Source: Chloroflexota bacterium (GTDB lineage Bacteria > Chloroflexota > Chloroflexia > Thermomicrobiales > UBA6265). From it: a DNA stretch of 64,000 nt. Made by a program: the position numbers and the translations under genes. The notes below the pieces were generated by a model, which had not been told where the DNA came from, did no database searches, and saw only the letters and a program-made list of their open reading frames with translations. Where the stretch lies: contig JAEWEG010000010.1 in the NCBI GenBank assembly GCA_023389575.1, positions 1 through 64,000 on the forward strand. Reading direction: 5' to 3'. This document shows positions 50,852 through 59,554 of the stretch, one piece after another (within the stretch, counting starts at the first letter, position 1; each line of letters begins with the position of its first letter).

Positions 50852-50882
50852 CGAAGGCGGTCCCACGATGGGACCGCCTTCG
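50852..50882. terminator. Bidirectional hairpin terminator
   Basis: Perfect 14-bp arms CGAAGGCGGTCCCA (50852-50865) and complement (50869-50882) with a 3-base loop, between convergent genes ending at 50799 and 50908. Confidence 0.82.
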
Positions 50883-50907
50883 TGGGTTGTTGCCGTGAGC
50901 GGGGAGA

Positions 50908-51117
50908 CTAGGCGGCCTGCGCCGTGTAGCCCGCTTCCTCGACCGCCGCGAGAACGTCGGCCTGGCTCAGCTCGGCTTCGCTGGTGATCGTGAGGGTGCC
51001 GGTGGCGGCGCTGGCTTCCGCCGAGGTGACGCCCGGGAGCTTGCTGACCTCTTCGACCACGGACTTTTCGCAGTGCCCGCAACTCATGCCAGTGACGTTG
51101 TATTCCGCAGTTGCCAT
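50908..51117 (-). CDS. copZ: Heavy-metal-associated (HMA) domain copper chaperone
   Basis: A 69-residue ferredoxin-like protein with the metal loop MSCGHCEKSV (CxxC) near residue 10 and the LPGVTSAEAS strand. It would bind Cu(I) and deliver it to a copper ATPase or sensor; none is in the window. GAAGGAGG precedes the ATG at 51117. A CsoR-like operator lies 66-82 bases upstream of the start, so expression is probably copper-induced. Confidence 0.88.
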   Translation of the reverse strand: MATAEYNVTGMSCGHCEKSVVEEVSKLPGVTSAEASAATGTLTITSEAELSQADVLAAVEEAGYTAQAA

Positions 51118-51182
51118 GTGTCTGGCCTCCTTCTCTACCAAATCGATCCTGCCCGGCGCGAGCCGGACGACGTCCTGAATAT

Positions 51183-51199
51183 ATACCCCCATAGGGTAT
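51183..51199 (-). promoter_or_regulatory. CsoR-type operator candidate
   Basis: ATACCCCCATAGGGTAT: 6-bp perfect arms (ATACCC/GGGTAT) round a G/C-rich centre, the pattern bound by CsoR copper-sensing repressors. It is upstream of the copper chaperone and 64 bases before the divergent phosphotransferase gene. Confidence 0.68.
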
Positions 51200-51262
51200 G
51201 ACGCAACCGCCGGAATTGACGGGGATGGCCTGCATCCACGCTCACGCCGCTATACTCCGGCG

Positions 51263-52267
51263 ATGCACACTCCCATCTCCACCGACCACATCCGCGCCAT
51301 TCTCGATGCGTTCCAGCCAGGGCTCGAGTTGGTGTGCGCGGTTCGGCCCGGACAGGGCATCGCCAGCGAAATCCTGCTGATCGAAACCAGTCGTATGCCG
51401 CTCGTTCTCAAGCGATACGGTGATGGCGAGGGCTGGAAGCCGCGAAAGGAGCGGGCGGTCTTCGCGCACATGCGGGGACTGGCCATTCCGGCGCCGGAGG
51501 TGCTGGCGGTCGATACATCGCGGGCGGTTGTCCCATTCACCTGGTCGTTGACGGAGCGCCTCCCCGGCGAGGCGTGGTCCGGAATCGCGGGCTCGCTGGA
51601 TACGAAGGCGAACGAGCGCCTGTACCGCGAACTTGGCGACTACCTGAGCCGAATGCATGCGACGACTTTTGACCAGTTTGGTGACGTGGGACCAGGTGAG
51701 GACGGGCTTGCCGTGGAACCCGCGCATCAGCTAGGAGATGTCGCTGGCGCCGTTCCCGGCCCGTACGAGCGCTGGGTGGACATGCATCGCGACATCGTTC
51801 GTGCCCGGCTCGGCTTGATGCGGGGAACGCCGTTCGCGGACCTGATCACCCCGGTCGAGGATTACGTCGCTCGCCACGAGCATCTGATCGAGGGCGATAT
51901 CCAGGCGCGGCTGCTGCACATGGACCTTCATCAGGGCAACATCCTCATCCACGACGGCTCGATCAGCGGGCTGCTCGATGTGGAGGAAGCCATCGCCGGC
52001 CACAACGAGTACGACCTGATGCGGACGGAACTGGCCAACTTTCGCGACGCTCCCCCGGCGTTCGAGGCAGCCTTCCTGGAGGCATACCAGCACCACGTAT
52101 CACCGCACCCCTCGATGCGCGAGCGCAAGCGGTTTTACGAGGTCTCGCGCACGCTCGCCTGGATCCAGAGCCTGCTCATGCATGGCGACTCCTACCCGCC
52201 GAACGATCTTGCCGAGTACCAGCGGGCAGCCAGGGAGACGCTGGAGGCACTCCTGCGCGGCGCGTGA
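51263..52267 (+). CDS. Phosphotransferase family protein (APH fold)
   Basis: A 334-residue kinase-fold protein. Catalytic loop LLHMDLHQGNILIHDG, metal site GLLDVEEAIAGH (Asp with unusual Val after it). N-lobe LVLKRYGDGEGWKPRKERAV with the nucleotide lysine. Divergent from the copper chaperone across the operator. One of five related kinases in this window, none of which has a substrate that can be named from sequence. Confidence 0.85.
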   Translation: MHTPISTDHIRAILDAFQPGLELVCAVRPGQGIASEILLIETSRMPLVLKRYGDGEGWKPRKERAVFAHMRGLAIPAPEVLAVDTSRAVVPFTWSLTERLPGEAWSGIAGSLDTKANERLYRELGDYLSRMHATTFDQFGDVGPGEDGLAVEPAHQLGDVAGAVPGPYERWVDMHRDIVRARLGLMRGTPFADLITPVEDYVARHEHLIEGDIQARLLHMDLHQGNILIHDGSISGLLDVEEAIAGHNEYDLMRTELANFRDAPPAFEAAFLEAYQHHVSPHPSMRERKRFYEVSRTLAWIQSLLMHGDSYPPNDLAEYQRAARETLEALLRGA

Positions 52268-52487
52268 GTTCGCTCTGGGCAAAATCGTCCGCGGTAATGC
52301 TGGTCTTACCTCGCCGAGATTTGGTCATGACGGCCACGTATGACTGAGCGACCTAGCGCTGGTGGCCGCGCCTTGAGGTGACCCATGGCGGGAGTTGGTG
52401 TGAGGTGTACCATCGAGTTAGCTCAGGAGTTGACTGCAATAGTCGCTCGCCCGGCGAGGCGACGACGGCCAACGGAAGGGAGCGCTC

Positions 52488-52826
52488 ATGTCCGCGCAAC
52501 GCAAGCCATCGCCTCCGGTCGTCAAGGTGAAGCCGCACACCCATGCCAAACTGCTTGCCTTTTCCAAGGAAGACAACCGGCCGATGAGCGAGATCGTCGA
52601 GCAATTGGTTGACCAGTTCGAGAAAGAGCGATTCTGGTCGGGGGTGAGAGAGGATCTCGCCAGATTGAAGGCAGACCCCGTGGCCTGGCAAGGCTACCTG
52701 GCCGAGATGTCCGAGTGGGACAACATGCCCAACGAGATTCTCGATGCCGAGGATCCGTATTACACGCCTGAGGAAGAGAGGGAGATCCTTGCCGGAGCAG
52801 CCGCTCGCCGATCCTCGGGAGGGTGA
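52488..52826 (+). CDS. Putative antitoxin of a MazF-type pair
   Basis: A 112-residue protein. VKVKPHTHAKLLAFSKEDNR and PMSEIVEQLVDQFEKERFW fit a ribbon-helix-helix or short helical DNA-binding start. The remainder (VREDLARLKADPVAWQGYLA, YTPEEEREILAG) is acidic and would fit the toxin groove. The AAGGGAG motif precedes the ATG. It overlaps the following MazF-like gene by 38 bases, the usual coupled layout. Antitoxin identity is inferred from position and shape, not from a strong family match. Confidence 0.72.
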   Translation: MSAQRKPSPPVVKVKPHTHAKLLAFSKEDNRPMSEIVEQLVDQFEKERFWSGVREDLARLKADPVAWQGYLAEMSEWDNMPNEILDAEDPYYTPEEEREILAGAAARRSSGG

Positions 52827-53163
52827 GGTCTGGGACGTTCAGTTCAGTCCCACCATGGGAGTTGAGCAGGCGGGCATTCGACCTGCTCTCGTCCTGTCCA
52901 ACGACTGGTTCAATGCCGCGGAAAATCTTCTTTTCGTCGCGGTTCCCATTACGGGCACCGACCGGAATATCCGCTACCAGGTGAAGATACAGGGAAAGGA
53001 AGGCGGGCTCAGCGAACACTCGGTCATCATGTGTGAGCAGATTCGCTCGATGGATAGACGCCGGTTTCTGCGGAAACGGGGAACGGTGTCTGGTCAGACG
53101 TTGGCGCAGGTCAAGCGAATCGCCACGATGTTCGTTGGCGAAACTGGCGCCCCGAAGGCCTGA
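52789..53163 (+). CDS. MazF/PemK-type toxin (mRNA interferase)
   Basis: A 124-residue protein with the family signature GEVWDVQFSPTMGVEQAGIR, then RPALVLSNDWFN, and the later block NLLFVAVPITGTDRNIRYQV. The beta-barrel core of MazF endoribonucleases is complete. The start is uncertain: TTG at 52789 with GGAG just upstream is used here, while an ATG at 52744 would add 15 residues and a longer overlap. Known action is sequence-specific mRNA cleavage. The fifth toxin-antitoxin system in the window. Confidence 0.82.
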   Translation: MPEQPLADPREGEVWDVQFSPTMGVEQAGIRPALVLSNDWFNAAENLLFVAVPITGTDRNIRYQVKIQGKEGGLSEHSVIMCEQIRSMDRRRFLRKRGTVSGQTLAQVKRIATMFVGETGAPKA

Positions 53164-53328
53164 GGCAGGTTGGGGAACGAAAATTTTCGAAAGCAGGATC
53201 GGTGAGTCTGACGGCATCCAGTCGATCGCCGATACGGCGGATCTTTTGCGCCCCCGTGCTTTCCCTTAGAATTGCGGGAACGGGTCCATGATGTTATCAC
53301 GAAAAAGTGCCTTGAAAGGGTTCTCGCA

Positions 53329-54186
53329 ATGAATCGCCTCAAACGCAGCTGGCGCCTCGCCATGGCGAGCTGGAGTGTCCTGCGTTCCGACTGGACGCTG
53401 CTCCGGTTCCCGATCGTCTCCAGCATCCTCAGCACCATCATGGGAATCCTGGTGGTTGTCACCCTGTGGGGCGCCGGGGTGTTCGATTCGGTGGAAAACG
53501 CCGAGGCCGCCGCCAATGGGGAAGGCTCACTGCTGCCCTACGTTGGCGTCTTCATCCTCTACCTGGTGACCTCGTACGTGGTCATCTTCTGCAACACCGC
53601 GCTGATCTCCCTGGTGATGGCGCGATTCAACGGCCGGGTGACCGATCCTGACACCGGCTGGGCGGCGGCCCGGGCACGCTGGAAGCAGATCCTGGGCTGG
53701 GCCGCGATTTCGGCCACGGTTGGCGTGCTGCTCAATGTGTTGTCCGACCGAGGCGGCAGGATTGGCGAGATCGTGGCGGCGATCGGTGCCGCCGCCTGGG
53801 GCCTGGCGACCTTCCTCGTGATCCCCACGCTGGTGGTGGAGAATGTCGGCCCGATCGATGCGATGAAGCGCAGCGTGTCGCTGCTCAAGCGCACCTGGGG
53901 CGAGCAGATCGTGGGCAACGCCGGAATCGGCCTCTTCACCGGACTGCTGGTGCTGGTGGTCATTGTGCTGGGCGGGGGCCTGATCGCGCTGGCCGCCGCG
54001 ACCGGCAGCGCCGCCGTGATCGTGGTGTCCGTGATCCCGGTGGTCATCGCGCTGGCGTTCGTGATCGCGGTGTCGTCGGCGATGGGCGCGATCTATCAGG
54101 CGGCGGTGTACCGCTACGCCGCGGGTGAGCAGGTCGATGGCTTTGGCGAACCCGGCCTGATCCAGAGCGCGTTCACCACGAAGTAG
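53329..54186 (+). CDS. DUF6159-like multi-helix membrane protein
   Basis: A 285-residue protein starting MNRLKRSWRLAMASWSVLRS. It has six hydrophobic helices (FPIVSSILSTIMGILVVVTL, YVGVFILYLVTSYVVIFCNT, IGEIVAAIGAAAWGLATFLV and others) and the signature-like PTLVVENVGPIDAMKRSVSL, then LLKRTWGEQIVGNAGIG. This matches the DUF6159 family as I recall it; no known function. GAAAGGG precedes the ATG. A terminator follows. 53164-53328 upstream is non-coding. Confidence 0.75.
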   Translation: MNRLKRSWRLAMASWSVLRSDWTLLRFPIVSSILSTIMGILVVVTLWGAGVFDSVENAEAAANGEGSLLPYVGVFILYLVTSYVVIFCNTALISLVMARFNGRVTDPDTGWAAARARWKQILGWAAISATVGVLLNVLSDRGGRIGEIVAAIGAAAWGLATFLVIPTLVVENVGPIDAMKRSVSLLKRTWGEQIVGNAGIGLFTGLLVLVVIVLGGGLIALAAATGSAAVIVVSVIPVVIALAFVIAVSSAMGAIYQAAVYRYAAGEQVDGFGEPGLIQSAFTTK

Positions 54187-54198
54187 GGGGTTCGAGCG

Positions 54199-54229
54199 AC
54201 CAGCGGGGAACGCGATGCTCCCCGCTGGT
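54199..54229 (+). terminator. Hairpin terminator after the DUF6159-like gene
   Basis: 11-bp arms ACCAGCGGGGA (54199-54209) and complement (54219-54229) with a 9-base loop, 12 bases past the stop. No long T run. Confidence 0.7.
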
Positions 54230-54257
54230 TAACAGGTGCGTCCACACCCGCGGGTGT

Positions 54258-55070
54258 ATGCTGGTGTCCGGGTCCCTGGGTCCAGACGACGATGATTTCC
54301 CAGACCTCGCCATCCGGCGAGGCGCTCTCGGCGAAAAGTGCTCCTCATTGACGACTTCCGAACCTCTCTCCGACGACGCCCTGGCCTTCCAGATTCGCTT
54401 GAACTCCACGGTCATTTTCCGGTTCCTCGTCAGTGTGATCATCCTGCTGCTCGCGGTCAGTCTGGCCTTTACGACGATCGCCTATGTGTTCGAACCGGCG
54501 CGCATGCCACCGTGGCACTTGTGGCCCTTCCTGTTCAATCTCGAAGAAACCCAGAACATCCCCGGTTGGTACGACACGTTCCTCCTGCTGGTCTGCGGAT
54601 TGCTGCTGGTGGGCATTGGACTGGGCTATATCCAGGCGGGCAGGCGCTGGTTCGGCATTGGCTGGTGCTGGCTGGCGTGCGGGTTCCTGTACCTCTCGCT
54701 GGATGTGGCCGCCGTCCGAATGGACCTGCACCACAGCCTTACCTCACAAGCGGGCGGGGCCGGTGCCCTGGTCTGGGTGGGGCCGGCGGTGTTCGTGATT
54801 GCGATGCTGCCGTTCCTGAGGGCGCTGCCGGTGGAAACCCTGCGGGCATTCGTGTTCGCGGCGATCGTCCTGGGCTTTGGTTCCTTGGCTCTGGACTGGG
54901 TCGCGAACGGTCTCGACGCTGGAGAGGTACGGCCCATGTCGTCGCGTGTCGTGAGCAATGTTGAAGAAGCCATGGAAATGCTCGGGGCGGCGATGTTTAT
55001 CCGGGCCTCGCTGGCCTACTTCGCGGCGCACTGCCGTGACATCGGCGTGGGAACTCATCCGACAGGGTAG
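54258..55070 (+). CDS. Hypothetical six-helix membrane protein
   Basis: Up to 270 residues with about six hydrophobic helices (FRFLVSVIILLLAVSLAFTT, FLLLVCGLLLVGIGLGYIQA, FGIGWCWLACGFLYLSLDVA, GALVWVGPAVFVIAMLPFLR, LRAFVFAAIVLGFGSLALDW and one near the end). The first 30 residues from ATG 54258 look weakly coding, and a TTG at 54348 is an alternative start. No family recognised. It lies head to tail with another small membrane protein gene at 55.2 kb. Confidence 0.68.
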   Translation: MLVSGSLGPDDDDFPDLAIRRGALGEKCSSLTTSEPLSDDALAFQIRLNSTVIFRFLVSVIILLLAVSLAFTTIAYVFEPARMPPWHLWPFLFNLEETQNIPGWYDTFLLLVCGLLLVGIGLGYIQAGRRWFGIGWCWLACGFLYLSLDVAAVRMDLHHSLTSQAGGAGALVWVGPAVFVIAMLPFLRALPVETLRAFVFAAIVLGFGSLALDWVANGLDAGEVRPMSSRVVSNVEEAMEMLGAAMFIRASLAYFAAHCRDIGVGTHPTG

Positions 55071-55156
55071 GCGAGGGGGCGGGTCGATTTGACGGGTGTG
55101 CTAGTTTCACGGCTCGGGAGGTCACCATCCGAGCATCGTGAAAGGCATCATTCCCC

Positions 55157-55669
55157 ATGACCTCACGGCCGAACCACGAAACCCCAGCCCCCACGCGATT
55201 CACGGTCCCACTCCAGTGGCTGACGGTGATCTGTTCGCTCATCTTCACCATTGGCACCACGGTCCAGAACTTCGTGATCGTCGATCTCGACCTCATGGAA
55301 CAGACGATGCGTCTCGCGGGGCAATCGAACGCCGAGGCGGCGGATAACGCGCCCGGCTTCCTGCTTGGCTTCCGTATCGTGGGGTGCGTCTACATGGTGG
55401 GCAACGCGATCGGGATGCTGGCGCTCAGGGGCCATGCCTGGGTCTTCTGGGTCGCGGTCCTGGTGAACGTCACCCAGGCATTCGGCTTCGTCGCGATCCC
55501 GCCCGAGTTCTGGGACGCCGCCCGCGACCGCCATGGATTCGCCGGGCTGCTGCCGTCGATCGTCACCGACGGTGGCGCCATCATCCTGGCGATCGCGCTG
55601 ATCGGCTCGTTCATTCGCTTCCGCACGGCCTGGGCCCACGGGCGTCCGGATCGATCCGGCCCGGGCTGA
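55157..55669 (+). CDS. Hypothetical four-helix membrane protein
   Basis: A 170-residue protein with four hydrophobic helices (PLQWLTVICSLIFTIGTTVQ, FRIVGCVYMVGNAIGMLALR, WVFWVAVLVNVTQAFGFVAI, IVTDGGAIILAIALIGSFIR). The acidic segment VDLDLMEQTMRLAGQSNAEA lies between helices 1 and 2. No family recognised. It converges with the iron transporter operon with 16 bases between the stops, and no terminator is visible there. Confidence 0.7.
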   Translation: MTSRPNHETPAPTRFTVPLQWLTVICSLIFTIGTTVQNFVIVDLDLMEQTMRLAGQSNAEAADNAPGFLLGFRIVGCVYMVGNAIGMLALRGHAWVFWVAVLVNVTQAFGFVAIPPEFWDAARDRHGFAGLLPSIVTDGGAIILAIALIGSFIRFRTAWAHGRPDRSGPG

Positions 55670-55685
55670 TCGGGGCCGCCCAGCG

Positions 55686-56753
55686 CTATCCCACGACCGG
55701 GCCTTCCGCCCGGCCAGGCGCGGGGGCCGGGGGATAGACCATGCCGGCGCCCGACAACGTCAGCCATACCTTCTGGCCCGGTCGCACGATGACGAATCGC
55801 AACAGTCGGACGTGGATCGGTTCCGCCAGTCCCTCGATCGTCACCTTCGCCACGTAGTCGTGGCCAAAGAAGTCGATCCCTGCCACCATGCCCTCCACGC
55901 CATCGGCGACCGGCTCTGGCGACAACGTGATCAGTTCCGGTCGCAGCATCACCCGCACCGGGCCCCGGTGGTGGGTGGGACGATGCAGCATGCCAAGCGG
56001 CGTGACGACGCCGTCCGGGTTCGCGGTTCCGTCCAGCAGGTTGGCGTCACCGATGAAGAGCGCCACCTCGGATGTCACTGGCGCGTAGTAAAGCTGCTCG
56101 GGTGCGCTCACCTGCACGATCTCGCCCTTCAGCATCACGGCGACCCGGTCGGCGACGGAGAGCGCTTCTTCCTGGTCGTGCGTGACCAGCAGGGCGGTGG
56201 CACCCGCCCGCCGGAGGATCGCGCGTACTTCCGCTCGCAGGTGCGCGCGGAGACCGGGATCGAGGCTGGAAAACGGCTCGTCGAGCAGCAACAGGTCGGG
56301 TCGCGGAGCGAGCGCTCGGGCGAGCGCCACGCGTTGCTGCTGACCGCCCGACAGTTCGCGCGGGTATTTCTCTCCGCTGTCGCCGAGGCCCACCAGCTCC
56401 AGCATCTCCGCCACACGCGCCCTCCGGTCCGAACCCCGGGGGAGGCCATAGGCGACATTTCGGGCCACGGTCAGGTGCGGAAAGAGCGCGTGATCCTGGA
56501 ACACCAGGCCGACCTTGCGTTGCTGGGGTGGCACATCCACCCGGTCTCCGGAGACCACTCGCCCGGCGATGGAGATCGTTCCGTCATCGGGGCGATCCAG
56601 CCCGGCGATCAGGCGGAGCGTGGTCGATTTGCCACAGCCGCTTGGGCCCAGCAAGGCCAGCAGCTCTCCCGGAATCAGTTCGAGTTGGTCGATATCGACC
56701 ACTCGCCGTCCAGCGTAGGATTTCCGCAGGTTGGAGATCCGCAATGGACTCAC
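55686..56753 (-). CDS. fbpC: Iron(III) ABC transporter ATP-binding protein
   Basis: A 355-residue ATPase: Walker A GPSGCGKST, Q-loop VFQDHALFPHLT, signature LSGGQQQRVALARAL, Walker B LLLLDEPFSS, switch VTHDQEEA. A TOBE-type C-terminal beta domain lies at ~235-345 (RVMLRPELITLS). The ALFPHLTVARNVAYGL stretch is typical of FbpC/PotA-like ferric transporters. The start is GTG at 56753, overlapping the permease stop (GTGA). It energises ferric uptake through the permease encoded upstream. Confidence 0.88.
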   Translation of the reverse strand: MSPLRISNLRKSYAGRRVVDIDQLELIPGELLALLGPSGCGKSTTLRLIAGLDRPDDGTISIAGRVVSGDRVDVPPQQRKVGLVFQDHALFPHLTVARNVAYGLPRGSDRRARVAEMLELVGLGDSGEKYPRELSGGQQQRVALARALAPRPDLLLLDEPFSSLDPGLRAHLRAEVRAILRRAGATALLVTHDQEEALSVADRVAVMLKGEIVQVSAPEQLYYAPVTSEVALFIGDANLLDGTANPDGVVTPLGMLHRPTHHRGPVRVMLRPELITLSPEPVADGVEGMVAGIDFFGHDYVAKVTIEGLAEPIHVRLLRFVIVRPGQKVWLTLSGAGMVYPPAPAPGRAEGPVVG

Positions 56754-58360
56754 GTTGGCGCCTCCCCCCGCGCGCGGTGCCGGTCGAGGCCGAGGGTGGC
56801 GAGGGCCGACAGGGCGATCAGCAACAGGGCTGGGGCCGCCGCCTGTCCCAGCGCGTAGTCGTCGGTGGCCGACCAGATTTCGGTGGCCAGCGTGTGATAG
56901 CCGGTGGGGGCGAGCAACAGGACGATGGGGAGTTCCTTCATGGCACCCAGGAAAACCAGCACCGCGCCGGTGGTGATGCCGGGCCACGCCAGCGGCAGGG
57001 TAATCCGCGTCACCGTGCGGAGACCGGACGCACCGAGTAGTCGTGATGCGTGCTCCAGGGCCGGGTTGATCTGCAGCAGCGATGATTTTACCGCGCCCAC
57101 GCCGTGTGGCAGGAACCGGATGACCATGGCCATCACCAGGAAGGTGAGGGTCTGGTACAGCGCGGGCAGGTAGCGGGCCCCCACGAAGACGAACGCCAGC
57201 GCGATGACGATGCCGGGCAGGGCAAAGCCGAGATAGCTGAGCCGTTCCAGGATCGTCGCCAAACGCCCTCGATATCGAACCGCCAGTACCGCGATGGGGT
57301 AGGCCGCGACGATGACGCCGATGGCGGCGAACAGGCCGATGGTGAGTGACCCGGTGATTGCCGCCGGCAGCCGCTCGAGCCGATGCCCCGCCGACGCGCC
57401 GGTGCTGATCCAGTACAGGAACATGCCGACCGGCGCGCCGATTCCGGCCAGCGCGACCCCGGCGCACCAGGCGAACGCCACCCAGCGCCAGGGGCCGAGC
57501 CGGTATCGCCGGGGCGACCGGGAAACTCCCGTTCCCACCCGGTAGAGCGCGGCCCGCTGTTGCACGCGGTACTCCCCGATCAGCACCGTGATGGCCAGGA
57601 AGACGAGGATCAACCCGAGCGCGGCCGCCAGCGAGCGATCGAACGCGGCGCGGTACTGGGTGTAGATGGTGCGGGTGAACGTTTCGTACCGCAGCATCGT
57701 CACGACCCCGAAATCGGAGATGGTGTACAGGCTGACCAGGAGCAGGCCGCCGCCGATGGACGGCCGTAACTGGGGAAGCACGCAGCGGAAGAACGTGCCG
57801 GTCGGGCCAACCCCCAGCGTCGCGCTGGCGTCCTCCAGCCCTGGGTCGAGGCCTCGCAGCGCCCCGCGCACGGAGAGGAAGACGTAGGGATAGGTGAACA
57901 GCGACAGCACTAGCCAGGCTCCAGTGAACCCGTAAATGGTGGGGAAGCTGGGCAACCCGGCGGTGGCCAGCCAGTCCTGGGCGAATCCTCGTGGTCCCAG
58001 GAGGCCGATCAGGGCCACCGCCCCGGCATAGGACGGGATCACCAGTGGCAGGGGGAGCACCATGTTCCAGAACCGGCGTCCGGGCAGGTCGGTGCGGGTG
58101 GTGAGCCAGGCGAGAGGGACCGCGAGGAGCGTGGTGGTGGCGGCGACCGCGACCGCCAGGCGAACGGTGTTCCACAGGGTGTCAGCCGTTCGGGCCCGGA
58201 ACACCAGCGGTTGCACCTGTTCCCAGGCGTCGGCGGTGCGGATGGCGAGGTAGACGAACGGCGCCAGCATGCCCACGCACACGATGAGGGCGGGTATAAC
58301 GAGCGTGGGCGGTGGCCACGAGGACCACCGCCTGGACGGGCGAGCCAGCATCAACGCCAT
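56750..58360 (-). CDS. fbpB: Iron(III) ABC transporter permease
   Basis: A 536-residue permease, the fused two-lobe type with about 12 helices and two coupling loops. The first is EDASATLGVGPTGTFFRCVL followed by PQLRPSIGGG, and the second is EHASRLLGASGLRTVTRITL followed by PLAWPGI. This duplicated architecture is characteristic of FbpB/ThiP-like permeases. Located between the binding protein and ATPase genes on one strand. It moves iron delivered by the binding protein across the membrane. Confidence 0.9.
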   Translation of the reverse strand: MALMLARPSRRWSSWPPPTLVIPALIVCVGMLAPFVYLAIRTADAWEQVQPLVFRARTADTLWNTVRLAVAVAATTTLLAVPLAWLTTRTDLPGRRFWNMVLPLPLVIPSYAGAVALIGLLGPRGFAQDWLATAGLPSFPTIYGFTGAWLVLSLFTYPYVFLSVRGALRGLDPGLEDASATLGVGPTGTFFRCVLPQLRPSIGGGLLLVSLYTISDFGVVTMLRYETFTRTIYTQYRAAFDRSLAAALGLILVFLAITVLIGEYRVQQRAALYRVGTGVSRSPRRYRLGPWRWVAFAWCAGVALAGIGAPVGMFLYWISTGASAGHRLERLPAAITGSLTIGLFAAIGVIVAAYPIAVLAVRYRGRLATILERLSYLGFALPGIVIALAFVFVGARYLPALYQTLTFLVMAMVIRFLPHGVGAVKSSLLQINPALEHASRLLGASGLRTVTRITLPLAWPGITTGAVLVFLGAMKELPIVLLLAPTGYHTLATEIWSATDDYALGQAAAPALLLIALSALATLGLDRHRARGEAPT

Positions 58361-58406
58361 GCCTGTCGCCTGGGAACGGGTTTGACGCGAGTTGAGACGA
58401 GCGACA

Positions 58407-59456
58407 CTAGATCAGGCCCACCTCGGTCAGCAACTGGATGGTGCCGGCCAGGTCGTCGAGATCGGTGAGGTCGATGTCGGGGGTCTCGAACGTTTCCAGC
58501 GGCGGGAGTTCGTCGATGGCGGTCACCCCGGCGGCCAGCGGATACTCGCTGGTTTCCTCGGCGAAATAGGTCTGGGCCTCCTCACCGAGCAGGTAGTCGA
58601 TGACCGCGATGGCGGCGTCTTCCTGGTCACTTCCGGCGATGACTCCGGCCCCGGCCACGTTGATCAGCGAGCCGAGGTCGCCATCCGGGAAGTAGTAGTT
58701 CTCGGCGGCAATCTCCGGGTTCTCCTCGCGGGCCTGGTACAGGTAGTAATGGTTCACCAGGCCAATCGCGACTTCCTCGTTGGCGACGGCGTCGCGGATT
58801 TGGCCGTTGCCTTCGTAGGTTTCGGTGCCAGCCTCGATCATCGCTTCCAGCCAGGCGCGGGCGGCGTCCTCGCCTTCAACCACCCGGAGGGCCGTGACGA
58901 AGGTCTGGAACGACGCGTTGGTCGGTGCCCAGGCGATGGAGCCGACGTCGGCGGTGGGTAATTCCGCGATGGTGGCTGGCAACGTGGCCGGATCGGTGAC
59001 GTTGGGGTTGTAGACGAGCACGCGGGCGCGGCCGGAGAGTCCGACCCAGAGCCCGTCTGGCGAGCGGAAGCGCGCGTCGACCCGGTCGAGCGTCTCGCTG
59101 GGCAGCGCGGCCAGCCGCCCTTCCTTCGCCAGCGCCCCGAGCGACCCAGCATCCTGGCCGAAGTAGAGCCCCGCCGGCGAGTTGCCGCCCTCTTCGAGGA
59201 TCTGGGCGGCCAGTTCGGCGGTATTGCCGTAGCGCACATCCAGGGTCAGACCGGTGGCGGCTTCGATATCGGGAATCAGGGCCCCGATCAGGGCTTCGTT
59301 TCGCCCGCAGTAGACCACCAGGGTCCCGCCGGCGACCGCCACCGGGCTGGACTCCTGCGCGGCGATGCCCGCCGGCATGCCCATCGCGAGCCCCGCGACG
59401 CCAAGCGATGCGCCCTGTACTACCTTGCGACGTGTGGTCCCCGTGCTCATGCTCAT
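58407..59456 (-). CDS. fbpA: Iron(III) ABC transporter substrate-binding protein
   Basis: A 349-residue binding protein. Twin-arginine start TTRRKVVQGASLGVAGLAMG and a Ala/Ser linker (IAAQESSPVAVAGG) point to Tat export. The mature part begins GTLVVYCGRNEALIGALIPD, typical of transferrin-like ferric-binding proteins, and the late AENYYFPDGDLGSLINVAGA contains the tyrosine pair (YY) that commonly holds iron. GGGGAG precedes the ATG. First gene of the fbpA-B-C-like operon. The upstream 98 bases are AT-rich, but I see no clear DtxR/IdeR or Fur box. Confidence 0.9.
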   Translation of the reverse strand: MSMSTGTTRRKVVQGASLGVAGLAMGMPAGIAAQESSPVAVAGGTLVVYCGRNEALIGALIPDIEAATGLTLDVRYGNTAELAAQILEEGGNSPAGLYFGQDAGSLGALAKEGRLAALPSETLDRVDARFRSPDGLWVGLSGRARVLVYNPNVTDPATLPATIAELPTADVGSIAWAPTNASFQTFVTALRVVEGEDAARAWLEAMIEAGTETYEGNGQIRDAVANEEVAIGLVNHYYLYQAREENPEIAAENYYFPDGDLGSLINVAGAGVIAGSDQEDAAIAVIDYLLGEEAQTYFAEETSEYPLAAGVTAIDELPPLETFETPDIDLTDLDDLAGTIQLLTEVGLI

Positions 59457-59554
59457 GGTTCTCCCCGGTAGAGATATCTGACTAATCCGATCAATTAAGT
59501 AGGTTTTATCAGACAGCGGCACCCAGTACAAGACCAGGCCTCGGAATTGCGCCG

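Noticed and set aside
59457..59554. Iron-responsive (DtxR/IdeR or Fur) operator before the iron-binding protein gene
   Set aside because: The AT-rich stretch near 59480-59510 has a partial dyad only and does not match either consensus well enough.
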